Positions 10,290 through 19,373 of a DNA stretch of 36,100 bases are shown here, one piece after another. The stretch is from Bacteroidales bacterium (GTDB taxonomy: Bacteria > Bacteroidota > Bacteroidia > Bacteroidales > FEN-979). Within the stretch, counting starts at the first letter, position 1. Each line of letters starts with the position of its first letter. Location of the stretch: positions 1 to 36,100 of the forward strand of contig JACZJJ010000162.1 in NCBI GenBank assembly GCA_014860625.1. Direction: 5' to 3'. The notes under the pieces are model-generated. The model ran no database searches, was not told where the DNA came from, and saw nothing but the letters and a program-made list of their open reading frames with translations. A program made the position numbers and the translations under genes.

Positions 10290-10835
10290 CTACAGGTTCT
10301 TTACAACTTGCTTGAATGCATTTCCCCTGGCTTCAAAATTTTCAAACATGCCGAAGCTGGGGCAGGCAGGGGAGAGGAGGACGCAATCACCTGTTTTGGC
10401 CAGATAGTAAGCGGAATCTACAGCTTCTGCCATCTCCTGCACCCTGAAAATGGGAATTTCCGTTCCATTGAACACCACCGGAATGTTTCTTGAGTCGCCC
10501 ATGAGTATAATGGCCTTAACTTTTTGCTCCACCAGCTCCCTGATGCTTGCATAATCATTCCTGCTGTCGGCTCCCCCTGCGATCCAGATGACAGGACGGG
10601 TGATGCTCTCCAGGGCAAACCAGGTCGCATTGATCGTACAGGCATGTGAGTCGTTGATAAACTCAATCCCATGAATGTTGGCGACAAATTCCATCTGGTG
10701 TTGCGGCGACTGGGAACTTCCCAGCGACTCCTTGATCAGCTCTTTCCTCAATTCAAGGATCCGGGAGGTAACGGATGCGGCCAGTGTTGGATGGTTTTTT
10801 GGTCGTCCTTGCAAAGCCAATGCTTCTAGCGTCAT
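10290..10835 (-). pseudogene. murD: Truncated MurD: C-terminal domain only, motifs altered
   Basis: This ORF fills the murD slot between mraY and ftsW but is only 181 residues; MurD is normally about 440-455. Residues 5-40 match the end of the central domain (LALQG...LAASVTSRILELRKEL). Residues 41-181 match the C-terminal ligase domain. The N-terminal UDP-binding and central P-loop ATPase domains are absent, and only 2 bases separate it from the mraY stop, so they cannot be hidden by a frameshift. Motifs have drifted: HRLE is HQME (46-49), NDSKATN is NDSHACT (61-67), the Lys of GGxDKG is lost in GGADSRND (87-94), and SPACASFD is SPACPSFG (155-162). Without ATP binding it cannot be a ligase alone. 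It may be a decaying gene or a repurposed domain; the frame is still open. Class confidence is high, functional state uncertain. Confidence 0.85.
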
Positions 10836-10837
10836 AG

Positions 10838-12091
10838 TTATCTGAGTTTAAGGGTTACAATGGATAAAACTGCCAGCATGATGCCGACAATGAAAAAGCG
10901 GAGCACGATCTTCGATTCGTGGTATCCCAGCATCTGAAAATGGTGGTGGAGAGGCGACATCCTGAAAATTCTTCGCCCTGCTCCGAATTTACGTTTGGTA
11001 TATTTGAACCAGCTGACCTGCAAAACAACCGACAGGTTCTCAGCGAGAAAGATTCCGCAAAAGATGGGGATCATGATCTCTTTACGGATCATGATGGCAA
11101 ATACGGCGATGACTCCGCCGAGTGCCAGGCTTCCGGTGTCGCCCATGAACACCTGGGCCGGATAGGAGTTGTACCAGAGGAATCCGATACACGCTCCCAC
11201 GAATGCGCTGATGTAGATGGCCAACTCACCTGTATTTGGAATATACATGATATTCAGATAGTTGGCAAAAATGATATTGCCTGACACATAGGCAAGAACA
11301 CCCAGGGTCACGCCGATTATAGCAGAAGTCCCTGTAGCCAGGCCGTCCAGCCCGTCGGTCAGATTAGCGCCGTTGGAGACGGCAATGATGATGAAGATCA
11401 CCAGCGGAATGAAGATCAGCCAGGTCCAGTTTTTGGCGTTGGCGCCCAGCCAGGAGATCAGCGAAGAGTAGTCGAATTCGTTGTTTTTGATAAAAGGGAT
11501 GGTGGTTTTCGTTGACTTCACGGCAGTTTTATTGAAAATGACCGTTTGCTCTGTTGCTGTCTCCACCCCGAACACTTCGTCCGACTTCACAACCGCCTGC
11601 TGGTCCACCCTCTCCCTGATTACGATGTCGCTGCTGAAATACATGGTAAACCCGATGATCAGTCCCAATCCTACCTGACCCATCACCTTGAACTTTCCGG
11701 CGAGCCCTTTTTTGTCTTTCCGGAACACCTTGATATAATCATCCAGGAAGCCGATCAACCCAAGCCATACGGTGGAAATGATGATCAGCAGGATATAGAT
11801 ATTGTGCAGTTTGGCGAACAGCAGTGTAGGAACAAGAATTGCTGCCAGGATGATCAGGCCCCCCATCGTAGGAGTTCCCTTTTTCTCCTGTTGCCCTTCG
11901 AGCCCCAGATCCCGGATATCTTCCCCTACCTGTTTCTTCTTCAAAAATCCGATCAGTCGTTTTCCAATGATCAGGGAGATGAAGAGGGATGTAATCAGCG
12001 CCGCACCTGCCCGGAAAGAGATATATTGAAATACCCCTGCTCCTGGAAAGTTGAAGGCTGTGTCGAGATATTGAAATAGATAATAGAGCAT
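10838..12091 (-). CDS. mraY: Phospho-N-acetylmuramoyl-pentapeptide transferase (MraY)
   Basis: Integral membrane enzyme that makes lipid I from UDP-MurNAc-pentapeptide and undecaprenyl phosphate. About ten membrane helices are visible. Family signatures are [13 protein letters not shown] near residue 72, the Asp-rich [21 protein letters not shown], and the histidine loop [15 protein letters not shown] at the C-terminus. At 417 residues it carries the extra periplasmic segment (about 165-215) typical of Bacteroidota MraY compared with the 360-residue E. coli enzyme. It lies 3 bases after murE. Confidence 0.97.
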   Translation of the reverse strand: MLYYLFQYLDTAFNFPGAGVFQYISFRAGAALITSLFISLIIGKRLIGFLKKKQVGEDIRDLGLEGQQEKKGTPTMGGLIILAAILVPTLLFAKLHNIYILLIIISTVWLGLIGFLDDYIKVFRKDKKGLAGKFKVMGQVGLGLIIGFTMYFSSDIVIRERVDQQAVVKSDEVFGVETATEQTVIFNKTAVKSTKTTIPFIKNNEFDYSSLISWLGANAKNWTWLIFIPLVIFIIIAVSNGANLTDGLDGLATGTSAIIGVTLGVLAYVSGNIIFANYLNIMYIPNTGELAIYISAFVGACIGFLWYNSYPAQVFMGDTGSLALGGVIAVFAIMIRKEIMIPIFCGIFLAENLSVVLQVSWFKYTKRKFGAGRRIFRMSPLHHHFQMLGYHESKIVLRFFIVGIMLAVLSIVTLKLR

Positions 12092-12094
12092 ACC

Positions 12095-13570
12095 TTACGG
12101 ATTGGTGATAGGTTGGTTTATCTCGAAGATCTCGCGTACAATGGCTTGATCATCAAAAGGATATCTGATTCCCTTGATCTCCTGGTAGGGTTCATGACCC
12201 TTTCCGGCCACCAGGATATAGTCGCCCGGACGTGCCAGCGCACAGGCGGTTCGAATTGCCTCTTTTCTGTCTGCAATCACCAGCAGATTTCTATCATACC
12301 CTACCGGAATACCTGTTTTCATCTCATCCAATATCGTTTCCGGATCCTCAAACCGGGGATTGTCGGAGGTGAGGATCACACGGTTGCTGAATTGGCTTGC
12401 GATGCCTGCCATTACGGGTCGTTTGGCAGTATCCCGGTTTCCGCCTGCTCCCACTACAGTAATCAGCTCTCCCGAACCTTCACGGATGTCGTTGATCGTC
12501 TCCAGTACATTTTGAAGGGCATCCGGGGTATGCGCATAATCCACAATGGCTGTAATACCTGTTGGAGAAGTCACATAGTTGAATCTCCCCTCCACAGGCT
12601 GAAGGTGGCTGAGTGCTGTCAGGATCTCTGTTTGTTCAAATCCCAGAAGTATGGCCGAAGCATAGGCCGACAGCAGGTTGTATGCATTGAAACGACCGAT
12701 CAGTCTGAACCAGACCTCCTGCCCTGCAATCAGCAAATGCAACCCCTGCACCGTATTCTCCAGCACTTTGCAACGGAAATCGGCCATGGTGGAGAGCCCG
12801 AAACTGGTTTTCCGGGCAATGCAGTTCTGCAGCATCACCATGCCGTGCTTGTCGTCTTTGTTAACCAATGCAAAGGCTTCCGGCGATAGCTGGTCAAAGA
12901 AGCTCTTCTTGGCCCGGATATAGCGGTCGAACGACTGATGGTAGTCGAGGTGGTCATGAGTGATGTTGGTAAAGACGCCACCGGCGAAGGTCAGTCCGGC
13001 GATCCGCTGCTGGTCGATGGCATGGGAGCTCACCTCCATAAAGCAGTAGGAGCAACCGGCATCTGCCATTCTGCTCAGCAGGTGATTAAGCTGAATGGCA
13101 TCCGGGGTAGTATGGGTGGATTGGATCTCCTCCCCATGGATCATGTTTCGGATGGTAGAGATCAACCCGGCTTTATTTCCCAACGCCTCAACAAGCTGGT
13201 AAAGCAGCGTTGCTGTGGTTGTTTTTCCGTTGGTACCGGTAATACCAACCAGTTTCAGTGCCTGGGAAGGGTTGCCGTAAAACCGTGAGGCGATCTCCCC
13301 GATAGCGACTGCCGCGTTTGTCACTTCCACATAGGTGACACGTTCGTGCAACCGTTCGGGAAGCCGTTCGCAAACGATTACCGAAGCTCCCTGGGCAATG
13401 GCCTGCGGGATGTATGCATGCCCGTCGGTGATGGTTCCCGGGATAGCGGCAAAGAGGGTGCCAGACACAACCTGGCGCGAGTCGAGATGCAGAGATGTCA
13501 CTTCCACTTCACGGCTGCCGGTCACATGCCTTACTGCAACACCATATAATAACTCTTCGAGCCTCTTCAT
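12095..13570 (-). CDS. murE: UDP-MurNAc-tripeptide ligase (MurE), meso-DAP type
   Basis: Adds the third stem-peptide residue. The N-terminal domain holds HLDSRQV and FAAIPG; the central domain holds the P-loop GITGTNGKTTTATLL and MEVSSHAID; the C-terminal domain holds DYAHTPDAL, GAGGNRDTAKRP and SDNPRFEDP. The DNPR motif is the known marker for meso-diaminopimelate rather than lysine, so the wall is predicted to be A1-gamma type. Length 491 is normal. Its start overlaps the ftsI stop by 4 bases. Confidence 0.97.
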   Translation of the reverse strand: MKRLEELLYGVAVRHVTGSREVEVTSLHLDSRQVVSGTLFAAIPGTITDGHAYIPQAIAQGASVIVCERLPERLHERVTYVEVTNAAVAIGEIASRFYGNPSQALKLVGITGTNGKTTTATLLYQLVEALGNKAGLISTIRNMIHGEEIQSTHTTPDAIQLNHLLSRMADAGCSYCFMEVSSHAIDQQRIAGLTFAGGVFTNITHDHLDYHQSFDRYIRAKKSFFDQLSPEAFALVNKDDKHGMVMLQNCIARKTSFGLSTMADFRCKVLENTVQGLHLLIAGQEVWFRLIGRFNAYNLLSAYASAILLGFEQTEILTALSHLQPVEGRFNYVTSPTGITAIVDYAHTPDALQNVLETINDIREGSGELITVVGAGGNRDTAKRPVMAGIASQFSNRVILTSDNPRFEDPETILDEMKTGIPVGYDRNLLVIADRKEAIRTACALARPGDYILVAGKGHEPYQEIKGIRYPFDDQAIVREIFEINQPITNP

Positions 13571-15729
13571 GCCTCTGGCTTCTCCTCCATGGGTTTGGGT
13601 TTGGGCTTCAGCGCCAGATCAATCTGTACATCAGTTCCTTTCAATACAATCGTTCCCGGGGCAATGGATTGGCTTACAACACTCCCTTTTCCGCTGACGA
13701 TCACGTGCAATCCGTTTTTTTCCAGCAGGTAAACGGCATCTTTCATTCCCATCCCGGTCACATCGGGCATAATGCCCTGAACCATCGTTTCAGGAAGCAG
13801 CGAAATGCTCTGCTGCATCAGCTGGGGCCGCGCCCACAATGCATTGGGGCTGGTGGATACTGCATTCATCCCCAACGCTCCGTAAAGCTGTTCAATATCT
13901 TTCCTCTTGCCGGCTTTGGCAGAAGGCATCAGGGGATAGATGGTGTCTTTTGAGGCAGAATACTGGATCTCCGGATGCCGGGCATAGAGATGATCCGATA
14001 CCTCCTTGAAAACAGGTCCTGCAATAGAGGCTCCATAGTATTTCCCTTTTTTCGGATTGTTGATCACAACAATCATTGAGTACTTTGGATCCTCAACCGG
14101 GAAAAACCCAACAAACGATCCCTTGTACTCCACCGACCCTCCTTTGTTACCGTATCCCTTGTTGTTCTTGGCAACCTGTGCCGTACCCGTTTTTCCTGCA
14201 ATCTTGTAAACAGGGTTCTTAATGTTGGTGGCAGTCCCATGTTCAACTACTCCCAGAAGCATTATTTTTGCTTTGGCAATGGTGGCCGGGGAACAGATGG
14301 CCGGATTGATGACTTCGGTCTCAAAGCGAGTGACAACCTGTCCGTTACGATGGATCTCTTTTACCAGCATCGGCTTCACCATGGTTCCGTTATTGGCAAC
14401 AGCATTGTAAAAGGTGAGCAACTGCAGGGGTGTCATAGCCACTTCGTAACCAATAGATATCCATGGCAGCGACAGTTTTGACCAGAATTTGTCTTTGGTG
14501 TCTTTGATGTTGGGCTGACCCTCTCCGCTGATCTGCAGCCCAAGCAGGTTCTGAATGCCCAGTTTGTAGATTCCGTCGATGTATTTCTGGGGTTCGGATT
14601 TGTAAGCATTGACGATGATCTGCGACGTGCCAACATTACTAGATTTCTCAAAAACCTCCTGGGCTGTGATGGTCCCATACCCTCCACGGTGCGAATCGGA
14701 CATCTTACGCCTGCTGTAAATTACCTCCCCGTTGCCTGTCGCAACCGGTGTATTCAGGTCCACTTTCCCATCTTCCAGTGCCACGAGGAACGATACAAGC
14801 TTAAAGGTAGAGCCTGGTTCGGTACTCTCACCAATGGCATAATTATAACCCTCTTCGTAGCTGTTCCGGCCAACCCGTTTCAGATTGGCAATGGCCTTGA
14901 TATGACCGGTGGCAACCTCCATCACTACCATGCATCCGTGATCGGCACTATCGGTAATCAGCTCTTTCAGGAGTGCCCTTTGAGCAAGGTCCTGGATGTT
15001 GATGTCGATCGTTGTGATGATGTCATCCCCGTTTTGAGGTTCCAGCTCGTTTTCCAGGTCGAGGGGCACCCAGGTGCTGTTTCCCACTTTCCGCATCAGC
15101 CTTTTCCCCGTCATCCCCTGCAAGTCCTCGCTGAAAAATCCTTCCAATCCTACAAATACGCGGTTCGCTTCATCTGAGCTCTCATAACCGATCGTTCGTT
15201 TGGCCAACTCCTTATAAGGAAGTTCACGCTGATAGTGCGGAATCACAATCAATCCGCCTTTGTATTTCCCCCGCCTGAAAATCGGGAACTTTCGAAGCGC
15301 TTTCAGTTCAGGGTAAGTGATTTTGCGCTTGATCAGGTAGTACCGTTCCTTATTCTTTCTGGCTTCCCTGAGCTCATCCCGGTACTGGGAAGGAGTTCTG
15401 TCGCGGAAAAGGATCGAAAGCCGGTAAGCAAGCGAGTCGACATTCTGCCTGAAGATCTCATCGGTGAGCGAATCCGTACACACATCCATGCGGATATCGA
15501 AAATAGGAATGGAGGTTGCCAGAAGGGTTCCGTCATCCGAACAGATATTTCCCCGGATGGCTTCCACATCGAACCAGCTGATTTCCTGTTTCTTCGCCTG
15601 CTCCATCAGTTCGGCACTCTCAAAAGACTGGATGTAGATGACCCGTCCCATGATAGCAATGGCGAAAAGGAGAATACCCAGATAGACCAGGTAAACGCGC
15701 AGCAGGATCGATTTTTTCGCCTCTTCCAT
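13567..15729 (-). CDS. ftsI: Septal transpeptidase FtsI (PBP3 class) with C-terminal PASTA domain
   Basis: Class B penicillin-binding protein that cross-links septal peptidoglycan with FtsW. One N-terminal membrane helix (about 9-30) is followed by the PBP dimerisation domain. The transpeptidase domain shows SxxK as S307-TFK, SxN as S363-S-N and KTG at K513. After the catalytic domain, residues about 655-705 (MPDVTGMGMKDAVYLLEKNG onward) form one PASTA domain, the arrangement usual in Bacteroidota and in SpoVD/PBP2x-type proteins. Length 720. It lies 3 bases after ftsL and overlaps murE by 4. Confidence 0.96.
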   Translation of the reverse strand: MEEAKKSILLRVYLVYLGILLFAIAIMGRVIYIQSFESAELMEQAKKQEISWFDVEAIRGNICSDDGTLLATSIPIFDIRMDVCTDSLTDEIFRQNVDSLAYRLSILFRDRTPSQYRDELREARKNKERYYLIKRKITYPELKALRKFPIFRRGKYKGGLIVIPHYQRELPYKELAKRTIGYESSDEANRVFVGLEGFFSEDLQGMTGKRLMRKVGNSTWVPLDLENELEPQNGDDIITTIDINIQDLAQRALLKELITDSADHGCMVVMEVATGHIKAIANLKRVGRNSYEEGYNYAIGESTEPGSTFKLVSFLVALEDGKVDLNTPVATGNGEVIYSRRKMSDSHRGGYGTITAQEVFEKSSNVGTSQIIVNAYKSEPQKYIDGIYKLGIQNLLGLQISGEGQPNIKDTKDKFWSKLSLPWISIGYEVAMTPLQLLTFYNAVANNGTMVKPMLVKEIHRNGQVVTRFETEVINPAICSPATIAKAKIMLLGVVEHGTATNIKNPVYKIAGKTGTAQVAKNNKGYGNKGGSVEYKGSFVGFFPVEDPKYSMIVVINNPKKGKYYGASIAGPVFKEVSDHLYARHPEIQYSASKDTIYPLMPSAKAGKRKDIEQLYGALGMNAVSTSPNALWARPQLMQQSISLLPETMVQGIMPDVTGMGMKDAVYLLEKNGLHVIVSGKGSVVSQSIAPGTIVLKGTDVQIDLALKPKPKPMEEKPEA

Positions 15730-15732
15730 GTG

Positions 15733-16146
15733 TTATTTTTCGATGTCAGATGTTTGTGCCAAACCCGAATAAAAGATCTTGTAAGGTGGTACTGTTGTTT
15801 CGGCCAGCCCTAGCAACTTTGCCCTTCTTGCGACTTCCGACTGCTTGCTGATGTACATCAGGTTCGACTTGGTTGTGATATACTGGTAGCGTAGCTCTTT
15901 CAGCTCAACCTTTGTTGCTTCGATATCCTTGAAAGTTTTTTCGGCGTAATAGGTGTTGGCGATGTAGATGATGGCGATGATGGCAAGAAAAGCCAGGAAT
16001 GGTAGGTTTTTCACAACGCCTTCACGGGAGAGGAAATCCCCCTCCAGCAGACTTTGAATCGGCTTCGAGATCCGCTTTTTTTTCTTTACCGGTTGTGCCT
16101 CCTGCTGGAGGTCGTCCGGAAAAACTGTCGCTGATGTTTGGTTCAT
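15733..16146 (-). CDS. ftsL: FtsL-like divisome protein
   Basis: Small bitopic protein of the divisome. I place the start at ATG 16144-16146 (MNQTSATVF), one base after the rsmH stop. An upstream ATG at 16222-16224 would extend it by 26 residues entirely inside rsmH. The 137-residue product has a basic cytoplasmic tail (KKKKRISK), one membrane helix (FLAFLAIIAIIYIANTYY), and a periplasmic coiled coil (EKTFKDIEATKVELKELRYQYITTKSNLMYISKQSEV by pattern). A Gly-Leu rich end (AKLLGLAETTVPPYKI) resembles the conserved end of FtsL. Identity comes from topology and position between rsmH and ftsI. Confidence 0.88.
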   Translation of the reverse strand: MNQTSATVFPDDLQQEAQPVKKKKRISKPIQSLLEGDFLSREGVVKNLPFLAFLAIIAIIYIANTYYAEKTFKDIEATKVELKELRYQYITTKSNLMYISKQSEVARRAKLLGLAETTVPPYKIFYSGLAQTSDIEK

Positions 16147-16147
16147 C

Positions 16148-17041
16148 TCAGATCTTTTTTGCAACTCGTAAACGGGCACTCCGGGCCCTTGGATTTTCGC
16201 TGATTTCAGCCTCTCCCGCCACAATTGGTTTGCGGTTCATCACCTGAAGAGGCACCAGCGCGTTTCCGTAAAAGTCTTTTTCCACCTCTCCGCTCCAGTT
16301 TCCTGCCCTGAAAAAATTCTTCACCAGTTTGTCTTCCAGCGAGTGGTACGAGATGACAACCAGTCTTCCGCCTGTCGCCAGAACTTCCACACTCTGCGTC
16401 AGAAACTCTTTCAATGCCTCGAGCTCCTGGTTGACTTCGATTCTGAGTGCCTGAAAGATCTGAGCCATGTATTTGTGCTCCTTTCCCCAGGTGGCATTCG
16501 GTTTCAGCAATGCTACCAGCTCACTGGTTGTCTCAATCGGGCGATCTTTCCTGGCCGATACGATCATCGAAGCCGCTTTTCCGGGATGGTCCACCTCGCC
16601 GTAGTTCCTGAACAGTTCCCTGAGCTTCTCTTCCGAATACTCATTCACCACCTGCCTGGCATCCGTTTTCTGCCGTTTGTCCATGCGCATGTCAAGGTCC
16701 CCTTCAAAGCGGGTGGAGAATCCCCTCTCACCACTGTCGATCTGATAGGATGAGATCCCCAGGTCGGCCAGGATTCCGTCAACCGGCAGGGCATTGTAGA
16801 GCCTCAGGAAGTTTTTGATATGCCTGAAATTGCTATGGACCATGGTGAGGTTTGGATCATCAATACGGTTTTCAAAGGCTTGTGCATCCTGATCGAAACC
16901 GACGAGTCGTCCTGAAGTCAATCTTTTTAAGATTTCCCTGGAGTGACCACCGCCGCCGTACGTTGCATCGACGTAGATTCCGTCGGGTCGGATAGCTAAT
17001 GCTTCCATGCTTTCGTTGAGCAGGACACTCCTATGGTACAT
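16148..17041 (-). CDS. rsmH: 16S rRNA (cytosine(1402)-N(4))-methyltransferase RsmH (MraW)
   Basis: SAM-dependent methyltransferase acting on C1402 in the ribosomal P site. Motifs: YHRSVLLNESMEAL at the N-terminus, SAM-binding VDATYGGGGHSREIL, GILADLGISSYQID, and FRNYGEVDHPGKAASMI. The C-terminal part has VISYHSLEDKLVKNFF and NPRARSARLRVA. Length 297 is normal. It overlaps the end of mraZ by 11 bases. Confidence 0.97.
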   Translation of the reverse strand: MYHRSVLLNESMEALAIRPDGIYVDATYGGGGHSREILKRLTSGRLVGFDQDAQAFENRIDDPNLTMVHSNFRHIKNFLRLYNALPVDGILADLGISSYQIDSGERGFSTRFEGDLDMRMDKRQKTDARQVVNEYSEEKLRELFRNYGEVDHPGKAASMIVSARKDRPIETTSELVALLKPNATWGKEHKYMAQIFQALRIEVNQELEALKEFLTQSVEVLATGGRLVVISYHSLEDKLVKNFFRAGNWSGEVEKDFYGNALVPLQVMNRKPIVAGEAEISENPRARSARLRVAKKI

Positions 17042-17513
17042 CGTCGATATCTTCTGTTCGCTCAGGTTTACCCATGACCTCTTCTGCCAGGGCTGCGAAA
17101 TCTTCCGGCTCGTCTGTCATGAGTTGTTCGTATTTATCTTTGGCCCACACCTCAATGCGGTTGGAGAAGGCAAACAAGATCACCTCTTTCCCGATTCCGG
17201 CATAATTCATCAACGTTTTGGGCAGCAGCAGGCGGCTGCTGGCATCCAGAGTCAGCTCCGTAGCTCCCCGGTAGAAGTATCGGGCGAAATTCCGGTTCTT
17301 CCTGTTGTAGAGGTTCAGCTGGTTGATCTCGGCACTGATGCTTGTCCATTCATTCATCGGATAGAGCACCAGGCAGTTCTCAAATCCACGGTTGATCACA
17401 AACATATCCTTGGCTTCCGGAGCGATCTGTTTTTTCAGATTTGCCGGCAGAATGACCCGTCCTTTCTGGTCAAGCTTGCATTCGAATTCGCCGATAAGGT
17501 TTGTTTTCGACAC
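17031..17513 (-). CDS. mraZ: Transcriptional regulator MraZ
   Basis: DNA-binding regulator at the head of dcw operons, made of two AbrB-like half domains that form rings. Both halves are visible: GEFECKLDQKGRVILPANLKK (8-28) and GATELTLDASSRLLLPKTLMNY (83-104), each with the DxxGR/DxxSR-LPxxL core. The start codon is GTG (17511-17513) giving SKTNLIGEFE; no ATG fits. In other bacteria MraZ binds tandem GTGGG boxes before its own gene, and three such boxes are present here, so autoregulation of the whole operon is likely. Confidence 0.96.
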   Translation of the reverse strand: MSKTNLIGEFECKLDQKGRVILPANLKKQIAPEAKDMFVINRGFENCLVLYPMNEWTSISAEINQLNLYNRKNRNFARYFYRGATELTLDASSRLLLPKTLMNYAGIGKEVILFAFSNRIEVWAKDKYEQLMTDEPEDFAALAEEVMGKPERTEDIDDVP

Positions 17514-17535
17514 CTGTTATAGGAGTTTGAGGGTG

Positions 17536-17543
17536 TAAATATA
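17536..17543 (-). promoter_or_regulatory. Candidate -7 box of the dcw operon promoter
   Basis: The minus strand reads TATATTTA, one mismatch from TAnnTTTG, 22 bases before the mraZ GTG. No TTG lies at the usual -33 distance; that region is taken up by the MraZ boxes. Confidence 0.4.
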
Positions 17544-17550
17544 GGGTAAA

Positions 17551-17580
17551 ATCCCCCACATTCTCCCACATTCCCCCACC
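17551..17580 (-). promoter_or_regulatory. MraZ operator: three GTGGG boxes at 10-bp spacing
   Basis: Read on the minus strand, GTGGG begins at 17579, 17569 and 17559, exactly 10 bases apart, within three near-identical 10-mers (GTGGGGGAAT, GTGGGAGAAT, GTGGGGGATT). This is the known MraZ binding-site pattern. The boxes lie just upstream of the -7 candidate, overlapping the -33 region, so bound MraZ would block RNA polymerase. Confidence 0.85.
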
Positions 17581-17615
17581 AAATGAATAAATTGTTAATA
17601 ACTTTTTATCCAAAA

Positions 17616-17726
17616 GCCCTCTTTAGGGGATTTAGGGGTGGGATGACTGGATGACTGGATGACTGGATGACTGGATCACTGGATCACTGGATCACTGGAT
17701 ACTGCCAACTGCCCACTGCCAACTGA
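17616..17726. repeat. Composite intergenic repeats between mraZ and the FG-GAP gene
   Basis: Three repeat types abut. A partial copy of the TTTAGGGGATTTAGGGG element lies at 17622-17639. An 8-bp array follows at 17641-17703 (four GGATGACT, three GGATCACT, one shortened unit). A short CTGCCAACTGCCCACTGCC stretch runs to the stop codon at 17727. Confidence 0.9.
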
Positions 17727-19315
17727 CTAGCGGCTGACAATCAGTTTCTGAGTGGGGAAAGTGGTTTTTCCGGCGGGATCTGTGAGGGTGACGAGGTAGA
17801 GTCCGTTTGGTAACTCGTGGATGGGGATGTTTTCTCCCGGGCGAACCTGCCTCTGTATCACGGGCTGGCCGAAGAGGTTCAGGATTTTCAGTTGGTAAGC
17901 CCGGGAAGGAGCTTTGGAGGAGAAGCCGACCGAAACAGCGTGGTCGGCCGGATTGGGATAGACAAAGAATTTCCTTTGTTGCGGATGAATCTGTGTTTGA
18001 ATTCCAAGTAAAACCTGTGGAGGGTTTTGATGTGTGAAATAGTTGATGCCACCCGCCCAGTTTCCCACAGACAGATCAAACCAGGTTGAATCGGTCAGGA
18101 ATCCGATTGCCGGGGCTGTACGCCAGCCACATTTGAGAGGGAATAACTGCGGGGTGATCAGAGAATGGAGATCCACCGACTCCGGGAAGACTGCGAGCGG
18201 ATCTGCAGGGATCTCATCAAAATACCAGACTTTTCCCTCTTCACTGCCTACCAGCAACCTGGTTTCGCCGGTATTATCACGAAAAAAACAGGGAGTGGAA
18301 TAGCCATCGTACGAGATCTGGTAATTGGTGACATTCACTTTCCCAAGACTATCGGTAACGAACGTAAAAACCGGGTTGTTTAAGGTTCCTGTGTTTTGGA
18401 AATAGTTTAGGTTTCCGTTTTTCTCTCCGATGATCAGGTCGGCCAGACCGTCGGAGTCGAAGTCGAAAAGCTGTGGTGTGCTGCTCTCCCCGACATCAAT
18501 GCCCTGATACTTCCATACCGGAGGGCGGAAGGTTGGTGGTGAAGATCCGTCGGCACTGTTTTCAAGGTAGGTGAGGGTGCCGTCATCCTGCCCCACCATC
18601 AGGTCAATGGCGCCATCTCCGTTGAGGTCGCTGAAAGCAGGGTAGAGACCGGTTCGTTCCAACGAGGAGAGTCCACCCAGATCGTCAGTGACCAGGGAAA
18701 ACGAGGGATTCAATGACCCGCCCGTATTTCTGAACCAAGCAATACGTCCGGTATTGACTGATTTCAGCAATCCTTCGTGGTAATAGGATGAATCATACCT
18801 CCCCCAGCAACCCACCATCAAATCTGTGAGTCCATCCTGATCAAAGTCGGAAAAAACAGGATAGCTTCCCGAACCAACCTCGATCATCTGATCCTGGAAG
18901 AGCCTTTTAAACTGGAACGTAAACTTCGGAAGATAGGCACTGCCTGTATTACGGTAAAACCAGACAGACTGGTAGTTATCAGGAATATATAGCTGTGGGT
19001 CGAATGAAGAGATTAGCAGATCCTTCCTCCCGTCGTGATCAACATCAACAAAGGAGGGTACCGGGAAGTCGAACAGGTTGACTGGCTTGTTTCCCGAAGG
19101 GAAGAGGGTGTCAAATGCCACCATAAACGCCGTATCGGCAGTCCCACCGTTAAACAACGCAATCAGATTCGGAAAATCCACATCCCCCAGTACCAGGTCT
19201 TTGAGTCCGTTGCTGTTGATGTCGATGGCAAGCAAAGTGGAGCCGGTATGCTTTGAACCCTGGATGACTGGATGACTGGATGGCTGGATGACTGGATGAC
19301 TGGATGACTGGATAT
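17727..19315 (-). pseudogene. 5'-truncated FG-GAP/VCBS repeat protein with T9SS C-terminal domain
   Basis: Remnant of a secreted surface protein. The readable frame runs from just after an in-frame TAA (19316-19318), through an 8-bp repeat array, into QGSKHTGSTLLAIDINSNG. The only common start is TTG at 19235, inside the first repeat, and no signal peptide is present. Five FG-GAP calcium loops are visible (DINSNGLKDL, DVDHDGRKDL, DFDQDGLTDL, DLNGDGAIDL, DFDSDGLADL). The end is a type A T9SS sorting domain starting FFVYPNPADHAVSVGF. Such proteins normally begin with a signal peptide and extra N-terminal sequence. The same 8-bp array, in the same orientation, flanks both ends, so loss of the 5' part by repeat recombination is plausible. 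Without export it should be non-functional. Confidence 0.8.
19262..19313. repeat. 8-bp minisatellite (GGATGACT)
   Basis: Six tandem units on the plus strand (GGATGACT, one GGATGGCT) followed by a broken unit, in the same orientation as the array at 17641. It forms the present 5' limit of the truncated FG-GAP gene and separates it from the divergent lipase gene. Confidence 0.93.
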
Positions 19316-19341
19316 TTATTTAGAATTAGTCTTAATATGTG

Positions 19342-19349
19342 TATCTTTG
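19342..19349 (+). promoter_or_regulatory. Candidate -7 box for the lipase lipoprotein gene
   Basis: TATCTTTG matches TAnnTTTG exactly and lies 24 bases before the TTG start at 19374. No clear TTG is present at -33. Confidence 0.4.
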
Positions 19350-19373
19350 CAGTTCACTCTAAACCAAGAAATT

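Noticed and set aside
10290-10835. murD as a frameshifted rather than truncated gene
   Set aside because: Only 2 bases separate it from the mraY stop, and mraY is intact to its normal end, so no room exists for the missing 270 or so residues.
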